A DNA stretch of 25,089 bases from DASWDH01 sp035318505 (GCA_035318505.1 DATHEQ010000071.1:1-25089); one strand, 5' to 3'. Shown: positions 14,593 to 24,577, counted from the stretch's first letter. Notes: generated by a model from the sequence alone, not told the origin. Numbers and translations: made by a program.

Positions 14593-16104
14593 GTGCGCAT
14601 CCATTTCGTAGGCGTTGCTGGCAGCGGCATGGGAGCGCTGGCGGGGCTGCTGCGCGCGCTAGGTCACGATGTCAGCGGATCGGACGTTCGTTTCGATCCT
14701 CCGGTCGGACCGGAGCTCGAGCGCTGGGGCGTGCGCTGCATGAGCGGTTTCGACCCGGCACATCTCACGCCGCGTCCCGATCTGGTGGTGGTGGGCAATG
14801 TTTGCCGCCCGGACAACGTCGAAGCGCGCGCCGCCATCGACGGCGGATTGACGGTCACGACGATGCCCGATGCGCTCGTGCAGCACGTCATCGCGCCGGC
14901 CGGGTGTTCGCCCCTCGTCGTCGCGGGAACGCACGGCAAAACAACGACCAGCGCCATGGTCGCGTGGCTTCTCGACGCAGCCGGCAAGCGCCCCGGGTTT
15001 TTCATCGGTGGACTTCCCAAAAACTTCGCCGCCAGTTTTCGCGCGCCGCCCGCGCCCCAGGCGAGCCCGCTGCGATTGCATGTCGCCCCCGATCAGGACG
15101 AAGCGCGGGCCGCGTTCGTGCAAGGCGAGGCGCGTTTTTCGAAGGTACCCTTCGTCGTCGAGGGGGACGAATACGACACCGCTTTCTTCGAAAAGACGCC
15201 CAAGTTCTGGCACTACCGCGCCGAGGTCGCGATCGTGACGTCGATCGAGCACGACCACATCGATATCTATCCGACCGAAGCTTCGTATCTCGACGCGTTC
15301 CACGAGTTCCTGCGGCGAATGCCGGCATCCGGGCTCGTCGTCGCGGCCGCCCACGAGCGGCACGTCGTAGACACGACACGCAGCTCGGCGTCGTGTCGCG
15401 TCAGCTATTACGCGCTCGAAGGCGACGACACGTTCGGGGTGCAACCCGAGTGGCTCGGAGCGCCAGGCGCCATCGTCGATGGAATGCAGGAATTCGATCT
15501 CTATATCGGCGGCGTTGCATGCGGCCGGATGCGAACGTCTTCGCCGGGCGCGCACAACGTGCGCAATGCCGTGGCCGCGATCGCCGCGGCCGCCGAGGGG
15601 TACGGCTGCCCCGTGCGCGAATTGGTGCGCGCCATCTCGACGTTCGATGGGGTACGCCGCCGACAAGACTTGGTGGGCGAGGTTCGCGGGGTGCGCGTCT
15701 ACGACGACTTCGCGCACCATCCGACGGCGGTGAGCGAAACCCTGCGCGCGCTGCGCGCCAGGCATCCGGCAGGCAGACTCTTTGCCGTCTTCGAGCCGCG
15801 TAGCGCAACGGCGTGCCGAGCCATTCATCAGAACGCCTATGGACAAGCGTTCCGCGCCGCCGATCACGTCGTCATTGCCCCGCTCGGGCGAGCCAATATT
15901 CCCGAAGGTGAGCGACTCGATATCCCCCGGCTCGTGCAAGCGCTCACCGCGGCTGGCACCCGTGCCGACGCGCCGCCCGACGTCGATGCCATCGTCGCGG
16001 GTCTGGCCGGCGCCGCGCGAGAGGGCGACACGATCGCGCTCTTGTCCAATGGCGCCTTCGGCGGCATTCACCAAAAGCTCCTCGACGCGCTGGGTCGCCC
16101 CTGA
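14593..16104 (+). CDS. mpl: UDP-N-acetylmuramate:L-alanyl-gamma-D-glutamyl-meso-diaminopimelate ligase (Mpl)
   Basis: A Mur-ligase-family enzyme that reattaches recycled murein tripeptide to UDP-MurNAc, feeding turnover products back into peptidoglycan synthesis. Rossmann-like N-terminus MRIHFVGVAGSGMG, ATP loop GTHGKTTT (112-119), EGDEYDTAFFEK (190-201), the central-domain sequence SIEHDHIDIYP, and the C-terminal YDDFAHHPTAV and FEPRS. The EGDEYDTAFF and KFWHYR pattern distinguishes Mpl from MurC. It has 503 residues, compared with about 457 in E. coli, because of an insertion at roughly 150-185 rich in Ala and Pro. The start is GTG at 14593, with an AGGGG-like purine run about 5 nt upstream. 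A shorter parvulin gene precedes it and a DHS-like gene follows after 82 nt. Confidence 0.92.
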   Translation: MRIHFVGVAGSGMGALAGLLRALGHDVSGSDVRFDPPVGPELERWGVRCMSGFDPAHLTPRPDLVVVGNVCRPDNVEARAAIDGGLTVTTMPDALVQHVIAPAGCSPLVVAGTHGKTTTSAMVAWLLDAAGKRPGFFIGGLPKNFAASFRAPPAPQASPLRLHVAPDQDEARAAFVQGEARFSKVPFVVEGDEYDTAFFEKTPKFWHYRAEVAIVTSIEHDHIDIYPTEASYLDAFHEFLRRMPASGLVVAAAHERHVVDTTRSSASCRVSYYALEGDDTFGVQPEWLGAPGAIVDGMQEFDLYIGGVACGRMRTSSPGAHNVRNAVAAIAAAAEGYGCPVRELVRAISTFDGVRRRQDLVGEVRGVRVYDDFAHHPTAVSETLRALRARHPAGRLFAVFEPRSATACRAIHQNAYGQAFRAADHVVIAPLGRANIPEGERLDIPRLVQALTAAGTRADAPPDVDAIVAGLAGAAREGDTIALLSNGAFGGIHQKLLDALGRP

Positions 16105-16186
16105 AGAAGAGGCGGACCTTGGCTGTGGCGTTGCGCGAAGAACGCCTTCCACGAAGCGGATAAAGTCGTGCTAAGACCGCCTCCCC

Positions 16187-17356
16187 ATGCCGAAACGAGG
16201 CGACAAAACCATCGTACGACGGAGCTTTCAGCGCGCCCGTGACGTCCGGCCGCGCCGGATCACCGGGCGCGAGCGTCCGACGGAGATCATCGAAGGCGCC
16301 TTTCCCGCCTACGTGGGGCGCCAGGAGCGCACGGCCTTTCAGTTGATGAAGAAGAGCATCGCCGAGAAGCACGCGGTGTTCCTCACGCTTTCGGGGGCGA
16401 TGACGCCGGCGGGACTCCATCAGTCGTGCCTGATTCCGCTGCTCGAGCGCGGCGCGATCGACTGCATCACGACCACCGGAGCCAATCTTTACCACGACGC
16501 CCATCGCCTCATTGGTCACCGCATTCGCGAGATCGACCCCAACGCCGGCGATTTGCACCTTCGCTTGGCGCGCATCATTCGCATCTACGACCTCGGCTTT
16601 TACGAAGAGACGCTGCTCGAGACCGACAAGCTTTTCAGCGCGCTCTTGCAGAAGCCCGCCTTTCAGAAGCGAATGACGACGAGCGAGCTTCACTACTTGC
16701 TCGGCCGCGAGATGCTGGCCATCGAAAAAGCGCTCGGCGTCAAAGAGCCCTCACTCCTTTCCACCGCCTACCGCTGCGGCGTGCCCATCTTCGTGGGCGC
16801 GGTGCAAGACGGGTCGATCTTTCTCAATATCGTCAAGCTGCGCGCGATCTTGGGCGACGTGTTCAAGCTCGATATCGACATCAATGATGACGTGTTCGAA
16901 ATGGGCGCCGTGCAGCACCATTGCTTTTCGACATTGAAAAAGAAGATGGCGGTGTGGATCTTGGGCGGCGGCGTGCCCAAAAACTACACGCTGCAAGGAG
17001 AGCCGCTCCTCGATCAGATCCTCGGCGTCCCCACGCAGGGATTCGACATCGACGTGCAGTTCTGCGTCGACCCGGTCGACAATGGCGCCCTGTCGAGCTG
17101 CCCCGCCGGCGAAGGGCACACGTGGGGCAAGGTCACCGCCGAAAGCGTCGCCACCGGCAGCGTCTACGTTCACGCCGATGTGACGGCCGTGTTCCCGTGG
17201 CTCACGTACGCGCTTCTCAGCGACAAAAAAATGAAGAAGAAGCCGCTTCGGCTCGTCGACGCGCGGGCCGACGCGCGCGCGCGGCTCTTGCGTGAAGTCG
17301 GGCGGCGACGCGAGCAGCTCGCACCGACCATGACCTATCGCTTGCCGCGCACCTGA
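16187..17356 (+). CDS. Deoxyhypusine synthase family protein
   Basis: A 389-residue homologue of deoxyhypusine synthase (DHS). The Lys that forms the covalent enzyme-imine intermediate in eukaryotic DHS is present: K315 in HTWGKVT, with the flanking pattern SVYVHADVTAVFPWLTYAL. The NAD-binding stretches FLTLSGAMTPAG, CITTTGANLYHD and FVGAVQDGS are also recognisable. Bacteria lack the eIF5A lysine substrate, and bacterial homologues are known or proposed to transfer the butylamine of spermidine (or a guanidino equivalent) to a small amine, making homospermidine or a related polyamine. That is the best inference here. The N-terminal 35 residues are very basic (MPKRGDKTIVRR onward) and may be a disordered tail or a late start. 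Cytoplasmic. The gene lies 82 nt after mpl. Confidence 0.9.
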   Translation: MPKRGDKTIVRRSFQRARDVRPRRITGRERPTEIIEGAFPAYVGRQERTAFQLMKKSIAEKHAVFLTLSGAMTPAGLHQSCLIPLLERGAIDCITTTGANLYHDAHRLIGHRIREIDPNAGDLHLRLARIIRIYDLGFYEETLLETDKLFSALLQKPAFQKRMTTSELHYLLGREMLAIEKALGVKEPSLLSTAYRCGVPIFVGAVQDGSIFLNIVKLRAILGDVFKLDIDINDDVFEMGAVQHHCFSTLKKKMAVWILGGGVPKNYTLQGEPLLDQILGVPTQGFDIDVQFCVDPVDNGALSSCPAGEGHTWGKVTAESVATGSVYVHADVTAVFPWLTYALLSDKKMKKKPLRLVDARADARARLLREVGRRREQLAPTMTYRLPRT

Positions 17357-17406
17357 GATTTCTCGGCGGCTCGGCGCGATCGATCGTCCGAGCAGCGACG
17401 CTCACG

Positions 17407-17431
17407 CGATCGCGGCGCGAACAAGCGATCG
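17407..17431. terminator. Weak hairpin between convergent genes
   Basis: CGATCGC (17407-17413) and GCGATCG (17425-17431) form a 7-bp stem with an 11-nt loop, in the 81-bp gap between the DHS-like stop and the PilZ gene stop. No T tract on either side. Bidirectional termination is only a guess from position. Confidence 0.3.
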
Positions 17432-17437
17432 ATGTCG

Positions 17438-17806
17438 TTAGGACTCGTAGGCGTGGGCTTCGAGCAGCTCGAAGATGGCGAACACGAGCGCCGATTCGCT
17501 GTGCTCGAAGGAGACCCCCGAGCGCGGAGAAGAGGGCGCACCGCTCCACACCGCGCGGCAACGCACGACGACCGGATCCCACAGCGTCGGCGCCACGATC
17601 TCCATACGAACGCGGGTGCCAGGCGTGAGCGCCCGTTCCACCTCGATGCAGGCGCCGGCGAGGCTGAGGTCGACGATGCGAACCGCTTCGCTTTGCTCTT
17701 GCGGTGGGCGTCGCAGCAAGGCGGATAGATCGACGCGGCGGCGGCCGTGCGCTCGGAAATGGCGATCCTGTGACACGGTACGAAACGACGTTACCACGGC
17801 GGCCAT
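17438..17806 (-). CDS. Small PilZ-domain protein
   Basis: A 122-residue protein that is almost entirely a PilZ domain, the c-di-GMP-binding module. The binding signature is intact: FRAHGRRRVDL supplies the RxxxR arginines (R18, R22) and DLSLAG supplies the D/NxSxxG motif (46-51). Beta-strand pattern follows (ACIEVERALTPGTRVRMEIVAP, VVVRCRAVWSG, RSGVSFEHSE). It is probably a cytoplasmic c-di-GMP receptor acting on motility, polysaccharide or development, partner unknown. The frame extends upstream to an ATG at 17905 (155 residues), but those extra residues are Arg-rich and unconserved in character; I prefer the ATG at 17806. Divergent from the larger PilZ gene with 274 bp between starts. Confidence 0.85.
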   Translation of the reverse strand: MAAVVTSFRTVSQDRHFRAHGRRRVDLSALLRRPPQEQSEAVRIVDLSLAGACIEVERALTPGTRVRMEIVAPTLWDPVVVRCRAVWSGAPSSPRSGVSFEHSESALVFAIFELLEAHAYES

Positions 17807-18080
17807 CCGAGCAGTTTCGTCGTTGGGAAGTCGCGCAAAAGTCCGCGCAAACCGACGCGCTTGGCATCCGTCCTTCGAACCTGCTCTCAGGTGAGACACC
17901 GCCACAGGAGGTGGTACGTCTGCTCTGTTTACCTCGGACGGCCATCGCGAGGAGACCTGACCAAACTGGGCTTTCTCTCAAAACGTCGGTACGATGCGAG
18001 TGTAGGTCTCGCTTTAGCACCCTACCGACCCGGTTCTTGGATCAGCGCGGCGAGGGGGCATTCCCGAGGGAAGGTTTGCG
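17807..18080. promoter_or_regulatory. Divergent region between two PilZ genes, with a strong Shine-Dalgarno at its right end
   Basis: This spacer should hold promoters for both PilZ genes. The only clear element is GAGGGAAGG at 18066-18074, six bases before the ATG at 18081. No convincing -35/-10 pair was seen. A small stem CCAC/GTGG lies around 17901-17914. If the small PilZ gene starts at 17905 instead, the spacer shortens to 175 bp. Confidence 0.4.
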
Positions 18081-19592
18081 ATGGCTCAGGAAACCCGTAA
18101 AGACCCGCGCGCGAAAGTGCTGACGATGACGGTCCGCTATAAGAGCGCGACGGTCGACGAATTCATCGAACATCACTCGCATGACGTGAGTCGCGGCGGC
18201 ATCTTCATCAAGACGCCGTCTCCATTTTTGCCGGGCACGCTGCTGAAGTTCGAGATCCGCATCGCCGACGAGACGGCAATGCTGCAAGGCGTGGGTCGCG
18301 TCGTGTGGAAGCGCGATACCGCCGGCACCGGATCGGACAAACCGGCTGGCATGGGCGTGAAGTTCATCAAGGTGGACGAAGCGTCACGCAACCTCATCGA
18401 TCGGCTCGTCGTCTCCAAAGGTGGCGGCGTTTCGGCGTTCGACGACGAGGGCTCGGGGCCTCCACTCGAAGCGCCCGCCGCAGCACAAGGTCCTGCGCTG
18501 GCTGGCCCGCCGCGCGTCAGTGCGCCCGGCAAGAGCTCACCGCCCGCCGCGGCGGCACCGCGCGCTTCAGGCGACGGAAATGCCAAGGCGAATGTCCGCA
18601 AGGCGACGATGATCGGCCTTGGCGCCGAGGCGATCGCGGCGGCCGCCGCGCAGCCCCCGCGCCCGCGGTCGAGCGCGCCTGCCGCACCGGCGCCCGCGCC
18701 GATGTTTCCCAAGACGGACTCGATCGGCGACATGCCGCCGCCCGAAGAGCGCACGGTGATGAAGCAAGCGGCGCAGCTGCTCGAAGAGGCGCTGCGCGGT
18801 GCGGGTGGATCGATGGAGGAGCTTGGCTCGCCATCCTCCGCCGAACCTCCGCGCGCGCCGCGCAAAGCCGCCGAAGCGGAGCCCGAGGCCGCGCCGCCGT
18901 CGGGGCGCGCCGCTTCGCCCGCGCCGGCCGAACGTCGCGCCGCGCCGCCGGCGACGAGCCATCGCGCCTCCGATGGGCGAGTCGCCACGGGTAACCGTCT
19001 GTCGGGGCGCCCTTCTGCCAGTCAGTCTCCACGCGCCGACGCGGCACCCGCTCTCGTCGAACCTTCGGGACGCAAGAAGTCAGGCGGCAAGGTGGGCGTT
19101 TCGCTTTTGGTCGTCGCTGGCGCCGCCGCGGTCGCCTACGTAGCGTGGCAGAAACAGTCGCCCGCTCCCATCGACGGCCCGCCGCCCGCCGCCCAAGCCG
19201 CGGCACCGCCCGTCACGGCGGCGCCTCTGCCGGTGCCCACCCCCGCACCGTCGCCCGCGGTCGCTGCTGCGCCCGCGGACACCGCGGGTGCACCGGTCGT
19301 GAGCGCCGCGCCTGCGGCCTCCGCGCCGGCGAACGTGGCGGTCAAAGCTCCTGCCGCGGCAAGTGCGACCGCACCTGCGGCTGCTGCGCCGCGGCCGGTA
19401 CCCGTCGGCGAGACGACACCCGCGGCGGCTCCCCCCGAAAAACCAACCCCCGCGCCGCCACCCAAGCCCAAAGCTGCTCCGCCGAAGCCCGCGCCTCCCG
19501 CGGGTGAAGAAGGGGCCACCCCCGCTCCGCCGGTCGAGAAGAAGCCGAAGCCCGCCCCCGCCCCCAAGCCGAGCGACGACAATCCCTATTGA
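18081..19592 (+). CDS. Membrane-anchored PilZ-domain (TIGR02266-like) protein with Pro/Ala-rich tail
   Basis: 503 residues in four parts. Residues 1-112: a PilZ-like domain of the type expanded in Myxococcota, with RKDPRAKVLTMTVRY, the core DVSRGGIFIKTPSPFLPGT, strands to GRVVWKR and PAGMGVKFIKVDE. Residues 113-335: an Ala/Pro/Ser-rich, probably disordered linker. Residues 336-355: one membrane segment (VGVSLLVVAGAAAVAYVAW). Residues 356-503: a Pro/Ala/Lys tail ending ...KPSDDNPY. The order suggests a cytoplasmic domain, one membrane pass and a periplasmic extended tail (about 150 residues), similar in layout to TonB-type spacers but without a recognisable TonB domain. The typical RxxxR is weak (RKDPR), so c-di-GMP binding is uncertain. 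Strong Shine-Dalgarno GAGGGAAGG upstream. The stop overlaps the convergent Nudix gene's stop region by 7 bp. Confidence 0.85.
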   Translation: MAQETRKDPRAKVLTMTVRYKSATVDEFIEHHSHDVSRGGIFIKTPSPFLPGTLLKFEIRIADETAMLQGVGRVVWKRDTAGTGSDKPAGMGVKFIKVDEASRNLIDRLVVSKGGGVSAFDDEGSGPPLEAPAAAQGPALAGPPRVSAPGKSSPPAAAAPRASGDGNAKANVRKATMIGLGAEAIAAAAAQPPRPRSSAPAAPAPAPMFPKTDSIGDMPPPEERTVMKQAAQLLEEALRGAGGSMEELGSPSSAEPPRAPRKAAEAEPEAAPPSGRAASPAPAERRAAPPATSHRASDGRVATGNRLSGRPSASQSPRADAAPALVEPSGRKKSGGKVGVSLLVVAGAAAVAYVAWQKQSPAPIDGPPPAAQAAAPPVTAAPLPVPTPAPSPAVAAAPADTAGAPVVSAAPAASAPANVAVKAPAAASATAPAAAAPRPVPVGETTPAAAPPEKPTPAPPPKPKAAPPKPAPPAGEEGATPAPPVEKKPKPAPAPKPSDDNPY

Positions 19593-20185
19593 GGGTAGCG
19601 TGCGAGTGACGGCGTGATGAGCTCCACGAAATGGCGAAGGATGCTCGCCGTCGCACCCCACACGAGCTCGCCCTCGACTTCGTAAGAAAGCACCTCGCGT
19701 TCCCCGCCTTGCCAGGGGATGAACGTGCGGCGCGGCTCCTCCGCGAACGAAGCGAGGGGCGCCGAGAAAACGCGCGCCACTTCGGCGGCGAGTGGTTGCG
19801 GCGAGAAAGGCTTCGCGATCCAGCCCACATAGGGCGTGATGAGATAGCCGGTGATGGTCTGGCGATCGTCGAGCACCCCCAGCACGTCGACCTCGCTCGG
19901 CGCGAGGCCAATCTCCTCGTGCGACTCGCGCAGGGCGGTCGCCAAAAAATCGGCGTCTGTCGGTTCGCGTTTTCCGCCGGGCAGCGCGACTTGTCCCCGA
20001 TGCGTGCGTACCCCTTCGGAGCGACGCAAGAGCCAGAGGTGAGGCTCTTGTCGGGGCGCGGTCGCGAACAGGGCGAGCAGCACCGATGCGCGCTGTAGCG
20101 CGCTGCTTTGGGCCGCTATGCGCTCTCGTGCCGCAAGCACGCGGCGCACGCTCTCCGAGAAAGTGGGCGGGGCAGGTGGCGCCAT
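19586..20185 (-). CDS. Nudix hydrolase, CoA-pyrophosphatase (NudL)-like
   Basis: A 199-residue cytoplasmic Nudix protein. GQVALPGGKREP (64-75) and ALRESHEEIGL (84-94) form the Nudix box. The spacing GG-x2-(E/D)-x-D before ALRES and the preceding THRGQVALPGG match the NudL/YeaB group, which cleaves coenzyme A and acyl-CoA to 3',5'-ADP and phosphopantetheine. Loss of the second G-x5-E glutamate in favour of TDAD is normal in that group. The start is taken at ATG 20185; a TTG at 20206 that overlaps the upstream stop is the alternative. It lies directly downstream of the metallo-beta-lactamase gene, so the pair is probably one transcript. Confidence 0.87.
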   Translation of the reverse strand: MAPPAPPTFSESVRRVLAARERIAAQSSALQRASVLLALFATAPRQEPHLWLLRRSEGVRTHRGQVALPGGKREPTDADFLATALRESHEEIGLAPSEVDVLGVLDDRQTITGYLITPYVGWIAKPFSPQPLAAEVARVFSAPLASFAEEPRRTFIPWQGGEREVLSYEVEGELVWGATASILRHFVELITPSLARYPQ

Positions 20186-20202
20186 GGGGCGTGGGACCGC
20201 GA

Positions 20203-20841
20203 TCAAGCAACCCGCAGAAAGGGGTTGCCGCGTTTCTCCTCGCCGATCGTGGTGGGCGGACCATGTCCGGTGATGACGTGGGTGTCTTCGGCCAGCGTCA
20301 TCAGGCGATTGCGCAGCGAGCGGAAAATGAGGTCGCTATCGCCACCCCAGAGGTCGGTGCGTCCGATGCCGCGGCGAAAGAGCGTGTCACCGGTGAAGGC
20401 AACCGAGGTGTTGTCACCGTGCACCACGAAAGACACGCTACCCGGCGTATGCCCGGGGGTATGCATCACCACGAGCTCGATTCCTCCCGCCCGCACCACC
20501 AGCTCGTCCGTGAGGTCCCCTTCGATATCGCAGACTTCCGGAAGGGGGATGCCGAGCATTTGCGCTTGGACGGGAAGAAGATCGTAGAGAGGCCGGTCGG
20601 CTTCGTGGATGCTGGCGCGTGCGGATGTGAAGCGCTGCAAAGGAGCCGTCGCGCCGACGTGATCGATGTGCGTATGAGTGTGAACGATGGCGGAGACCTG
20701 GGCGCCGGCCTTTTCGAGGCGCTCGCGTATCTTTTCGAAGTCGCCCCCCGGGTCGATGACGATGGCCTTGTGCGTCTCTTCATCGACCAGGAGCGAGCAG
20801 TTGCATTGCAAGGGCCCGACCGGCAAGGTCTCGATGATCAT
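20203..20841 (-). CDS. Metallo-beta-lactamase-fold hydrolase, glyoxalase II-like
   Basis: A 212-residue cytoplasmic protein with a complete MBL dinuclear metal site: HTHIDH (56-61), H131 in MHTPGHTPGS, D152 in FTGDTLF, H193 in TGHGP. The compact length, GxxNCxLL-like N-terminus (PLQCNCSLLVD) and PGHTPGS resemble the YcbL-type short glyoxalase II group, which hydrolyses thioesters such as S-lactoylglutathione; the substrate here may be a different thioester. The frame extends upstream to 20880, but the family N-terminus begins at MIIETLPVG, so ATG 20841 is used. Divergent from the kinase gene. The Nudix gene follows. Confidence 0.87.
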   Translation of the reverse strand: MIIETLPVGPLQCNCSLLVDEETHKAIVIDPGGDFEKIRERLEKAGAQVSAIVHTHTHIDHVGATAPLQRFTSARASIHEADRPLYDLLPVQAQMLGIPLPEVCDIEGDLTDELVVRAGGIELVVMHTPGHTPGSVSFVVHGDNTSVAFTGDTLFRRGIGRTDLWGGDSDLIFRSLRNRLMTLAEDTHVITGHGPPTTIGEEKRGNPFLRVA

Positions 20842-21032
20842 TGGCCTCTTGTAGCACGCGCCTGCGGGGGAGCGGGCCAAGGCAGGCCCCTGGCGCCGCG
20901 CCGATACGGTTTGCCACCCATGAGATGCGTCCTAGTCTTGTTACTCTCTTCGAGGTCGGTCCTTCGAGGCCATTTCGCTTTCGTCCCCACCTGCGGCGCG
21001 TTTAGGCCGCGGCCCAGAATCGCTCGTTTTTC
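20842..21032. promoter_or_regulatory. Divergent region between MBL hydrolase and Ser/Thr kinase genes
   Basis: A 191-bp spacer with no gene. CTTCGAGG occurs twice as a direct repeat, 14 bp apart (20948-20955 and 20962-20969), in a T-rich patch 64-85 bp before the kinase ATG. It could be a regulator site. No clear -35/-10 pair, and no Shine-Dalgarno before the kinase ATG (preceded by cgtttttc). Confidence 0.35.
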
Positions 21033-22982
<1,950 letters not shown>

Positions 22983-22987
22983 CGGCG

Positions 22988-23587
22988 ATGACCGTAGAAA
23001 GCCGTCACCAGCGGCGCCCGTTCTGGCCGGCGATGCGCGCCGTCCTCATCGCCGCTGCGATTGGCGTGGGGCTCGTCGATGGCGCGCCCATTCCCACCGC
23101 GCGCGTCATGGAGCGTTTGCCGCCGATGCTGCGCGCGCTTTCGATGCGTCTCTATGATGTGCAGACGTTTCTGCTCGTTCCTTGGCGCCCCATCAAGGAT
23201 CTCTTCGGCGTGTCGCAGCGCTGGTCCGTGTTTTCGACTACGGGCGGCGTGCGCTATCGCATGTGGGTAGAAGCGCGCGATCGATCCGAGTCGACGTGGT
23301 CGTTGCTCTATCGGTCCCAGGATTCCGAGCACGCTTTTCTCGCCGACACGCTCGGATACCGGCGCGTGCGCAACGTGTATAACCCGAGTCGAAGCATCGG
23401 CGCGAAGAGCACGTATCCCGCCTTCGTGTCTTGGCTGGCCCACGAAATCTTCGAGCGCGAGGCGCGCTTCGACGAGGTGCGCGTCGGCATGGAGCGAGGG
23501 CGCATTCTCCCGCGCGGGGAGGGCTTCGCGCCGTTCGGAGAATTCGACTATGTGTTCGTCCGGCGTCGTGACGAGGTGCTCCCATGA
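22988..23587 (+). CDS. Hypothetical one-TM protein of the HTTM neighbourhood
   Basis: 199 residues, function unknown. A basic N-terminus (residues 1-12) is followed by one hydrophobic segment (about 16-33). The rest looks like a soluble, mostly strand-forming domain outside the membrane: FGVSQRWSVFSTTGGVRYRMWVEARD around 75-100, then ETFLADTLGYRR-like stretches (the actual residues are HAFLADTLGYRR) and Arg-rich YVFVRRRDE at the end. The QRWSVF motif resembles the QxWxMF segment I associate with soluble regions of HTTM-type proteins. Start chosen as the ATG five bases after the kinase stop. The last four bases overlap the HTTM gene start (ATGA), implying translational coupling and a functional pair. 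Confidence 0.7.
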   Translation: MTVESRHQRRPFWPAMRAVLIAAAIGVGLVDGAPIPTARVMERLPPMLRALSMRLYDVQTFLLVPWRPIKDLFGVSQRWSVFSTTGGVRYRMWVEARDRSESTWSLLYRSQDSEHAFLADTLGYRRVRNVYNPSRSIGAKSTYPAFVSWLAHEIFEREARFDEVRVGMERGRILPRGEGFAPFGEFDYVFVRRRDEVLP

Positions 23588-24555
23588 GCGCCGGCGCGTT
23601 CTCTCCCGCAACGACGGCGCGCAGCTCGCTCACGGCTCGATGCGCGAGCGCCTTCGGGCGCTGGGTCGCGTTTTGGGATCGCCGCGAGCCGGCCACGTCG
23701 CTCGCCTTTACGCGTATGCTCGTGGGCGCGGTCATCTTTCTCGACATGCTTCTGGCGCAGCACGAGGGCGCCGCGCGGGCGCTGCTGACGCCGCCGCCGC
23801 TCGGCATGGGCACCGGGGCGTCATCCTTTCCGGAATTTTTACCGGCGCCTTCGGTCCTCGGCAGTGACGTCGCGCTTTTCTGGTGGGCGCTCGTACTGCT
23901 CGCTTCTCTGCTCTTCGCCATCGGGTTCTTGCATAAGCTGGCGGGTTTACTTCTCACCGTTGCGCTCATCAACTTTGCCCGTTTTGATCCCAACGGCGAC
24001 GCCATCGATACGCTCTACCGCATCGTGGTGCCGATTTTGGCTCTGTCCGGCGCCAACGGCAGGTACGCGGTGGACGCCTGGCTAGCGCGCAAGCGGGGAC
24101 GCCCTCTGCGCATCTTGGTGCCGGCGTGGCCTCGCTATCTCATCGTGCTGCAGCTCTTGTGGATGTATTTTTCAGCCGCGCATTGCCGTGACGATGCGGC
24201 GTGGTGGCCGCAGGGGGGCTTCTCCGCGATCGGCAACGTCATGGGCGACCCTCATTTCGCGCGATTTGCACCCGGTTCCCTGGTGAGTCTCTATCCTCTG
24301 ACGCAGCTGGCGACGGCGGTGAGCATGACCTTCGAGATGAGCGCGCCTCTCATGGTGCTCTTCACCTGGTTTCGCCGAGAGGGGGGCGGTCGTTTCGGGG
24401 CGCTCGCGCGCCGGTGGCGCATTCGCTGGGTATGGCTGGCGGTGGGAGCGGCGCTTCACCTCGGCATCGCGCTGACCATGACCCTCGGCATGTTTCCCTT
24501 CGGCGTGTTGGCGCTCTACCCGCTGTTTCTCCACCCCGACGAGTACCGGCGCTGA
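23584..24555 (+). CDS. HTTM-domain integral membrane protein (vitamin K gamma-carboxylase-like)
   Basis: 323 residues with at least six to eight hydrophobic segments. The N-terminal RREPATSLAFTRMLVGAVIFLDMLL, the loop PPPLGMGTG, the LVLLASLLFAIGFLHKLAGLLLTVAL pair, RFDPNGDAIDTLYRIVVPIL, RYLIVLQLLWMYFSAAHCRDDAAWWPQGG and the C-terminal MTLGMFPFGVLALYPLFLHPDE match the HTTM superfamily (named after the horizontally transferred transmembrane domain), which includes vitamin K-dependent gamma-carboxylase. Most bacterial members have no known function. There is no fused carboxylase C-terminal domain. It is coupled to the hypothetical protein by ATGA. A GAGGTG purine run lies 8 nt upstream. It ends 30 bp before the convergent GST-like gene. 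Confidence 0.85.
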   Translation: MSAGAFSPATTARSSLTARCASAFGRWVAFWDRREPATSLAFTRMLVGAVIFLDMLLAQHEGAARALLTPPPLGMGTGASSFPEFLPAPSVLGSDVALFWWALVLLASLLFAIGFLHKLAGLLLTVALINFARFDPNGDAIDTLYRIVVPILALSGANGRYAVDAWLARKRGRPLRILVPAWPRYLIVLQLLWMYFSAAHCRDDAAWWPQGGFSAIGNVMGDPHFARFAPGSLVSLYPLTQLATAVSMTFEMSAPLMVLFTWFRREGGGRFGALARRWRIRWVWLAVGAALHLGIALTMTLGMFPFGVLALYPLFLHPDEYRR

Positions 24556-24577
24556 TCGACCTTGCATCGCTAGAGCC

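Noticed and set aside
14659..16152. Long (497-codon) open frame on the minus strand opposite mpl
   Set aside because: The plus strand encodes a full Mur ligase with all motifs. The antisense frame is a by-product of high GC content and has no recognisable domain.
19145..19600. Simple-sequence or repeat-region signal in the Pro/Ala codons
   Set aside because: It is a coding Pro/Ala/Lys tail with normal reading frame, not an independent DNA repeat element or CRISPR.
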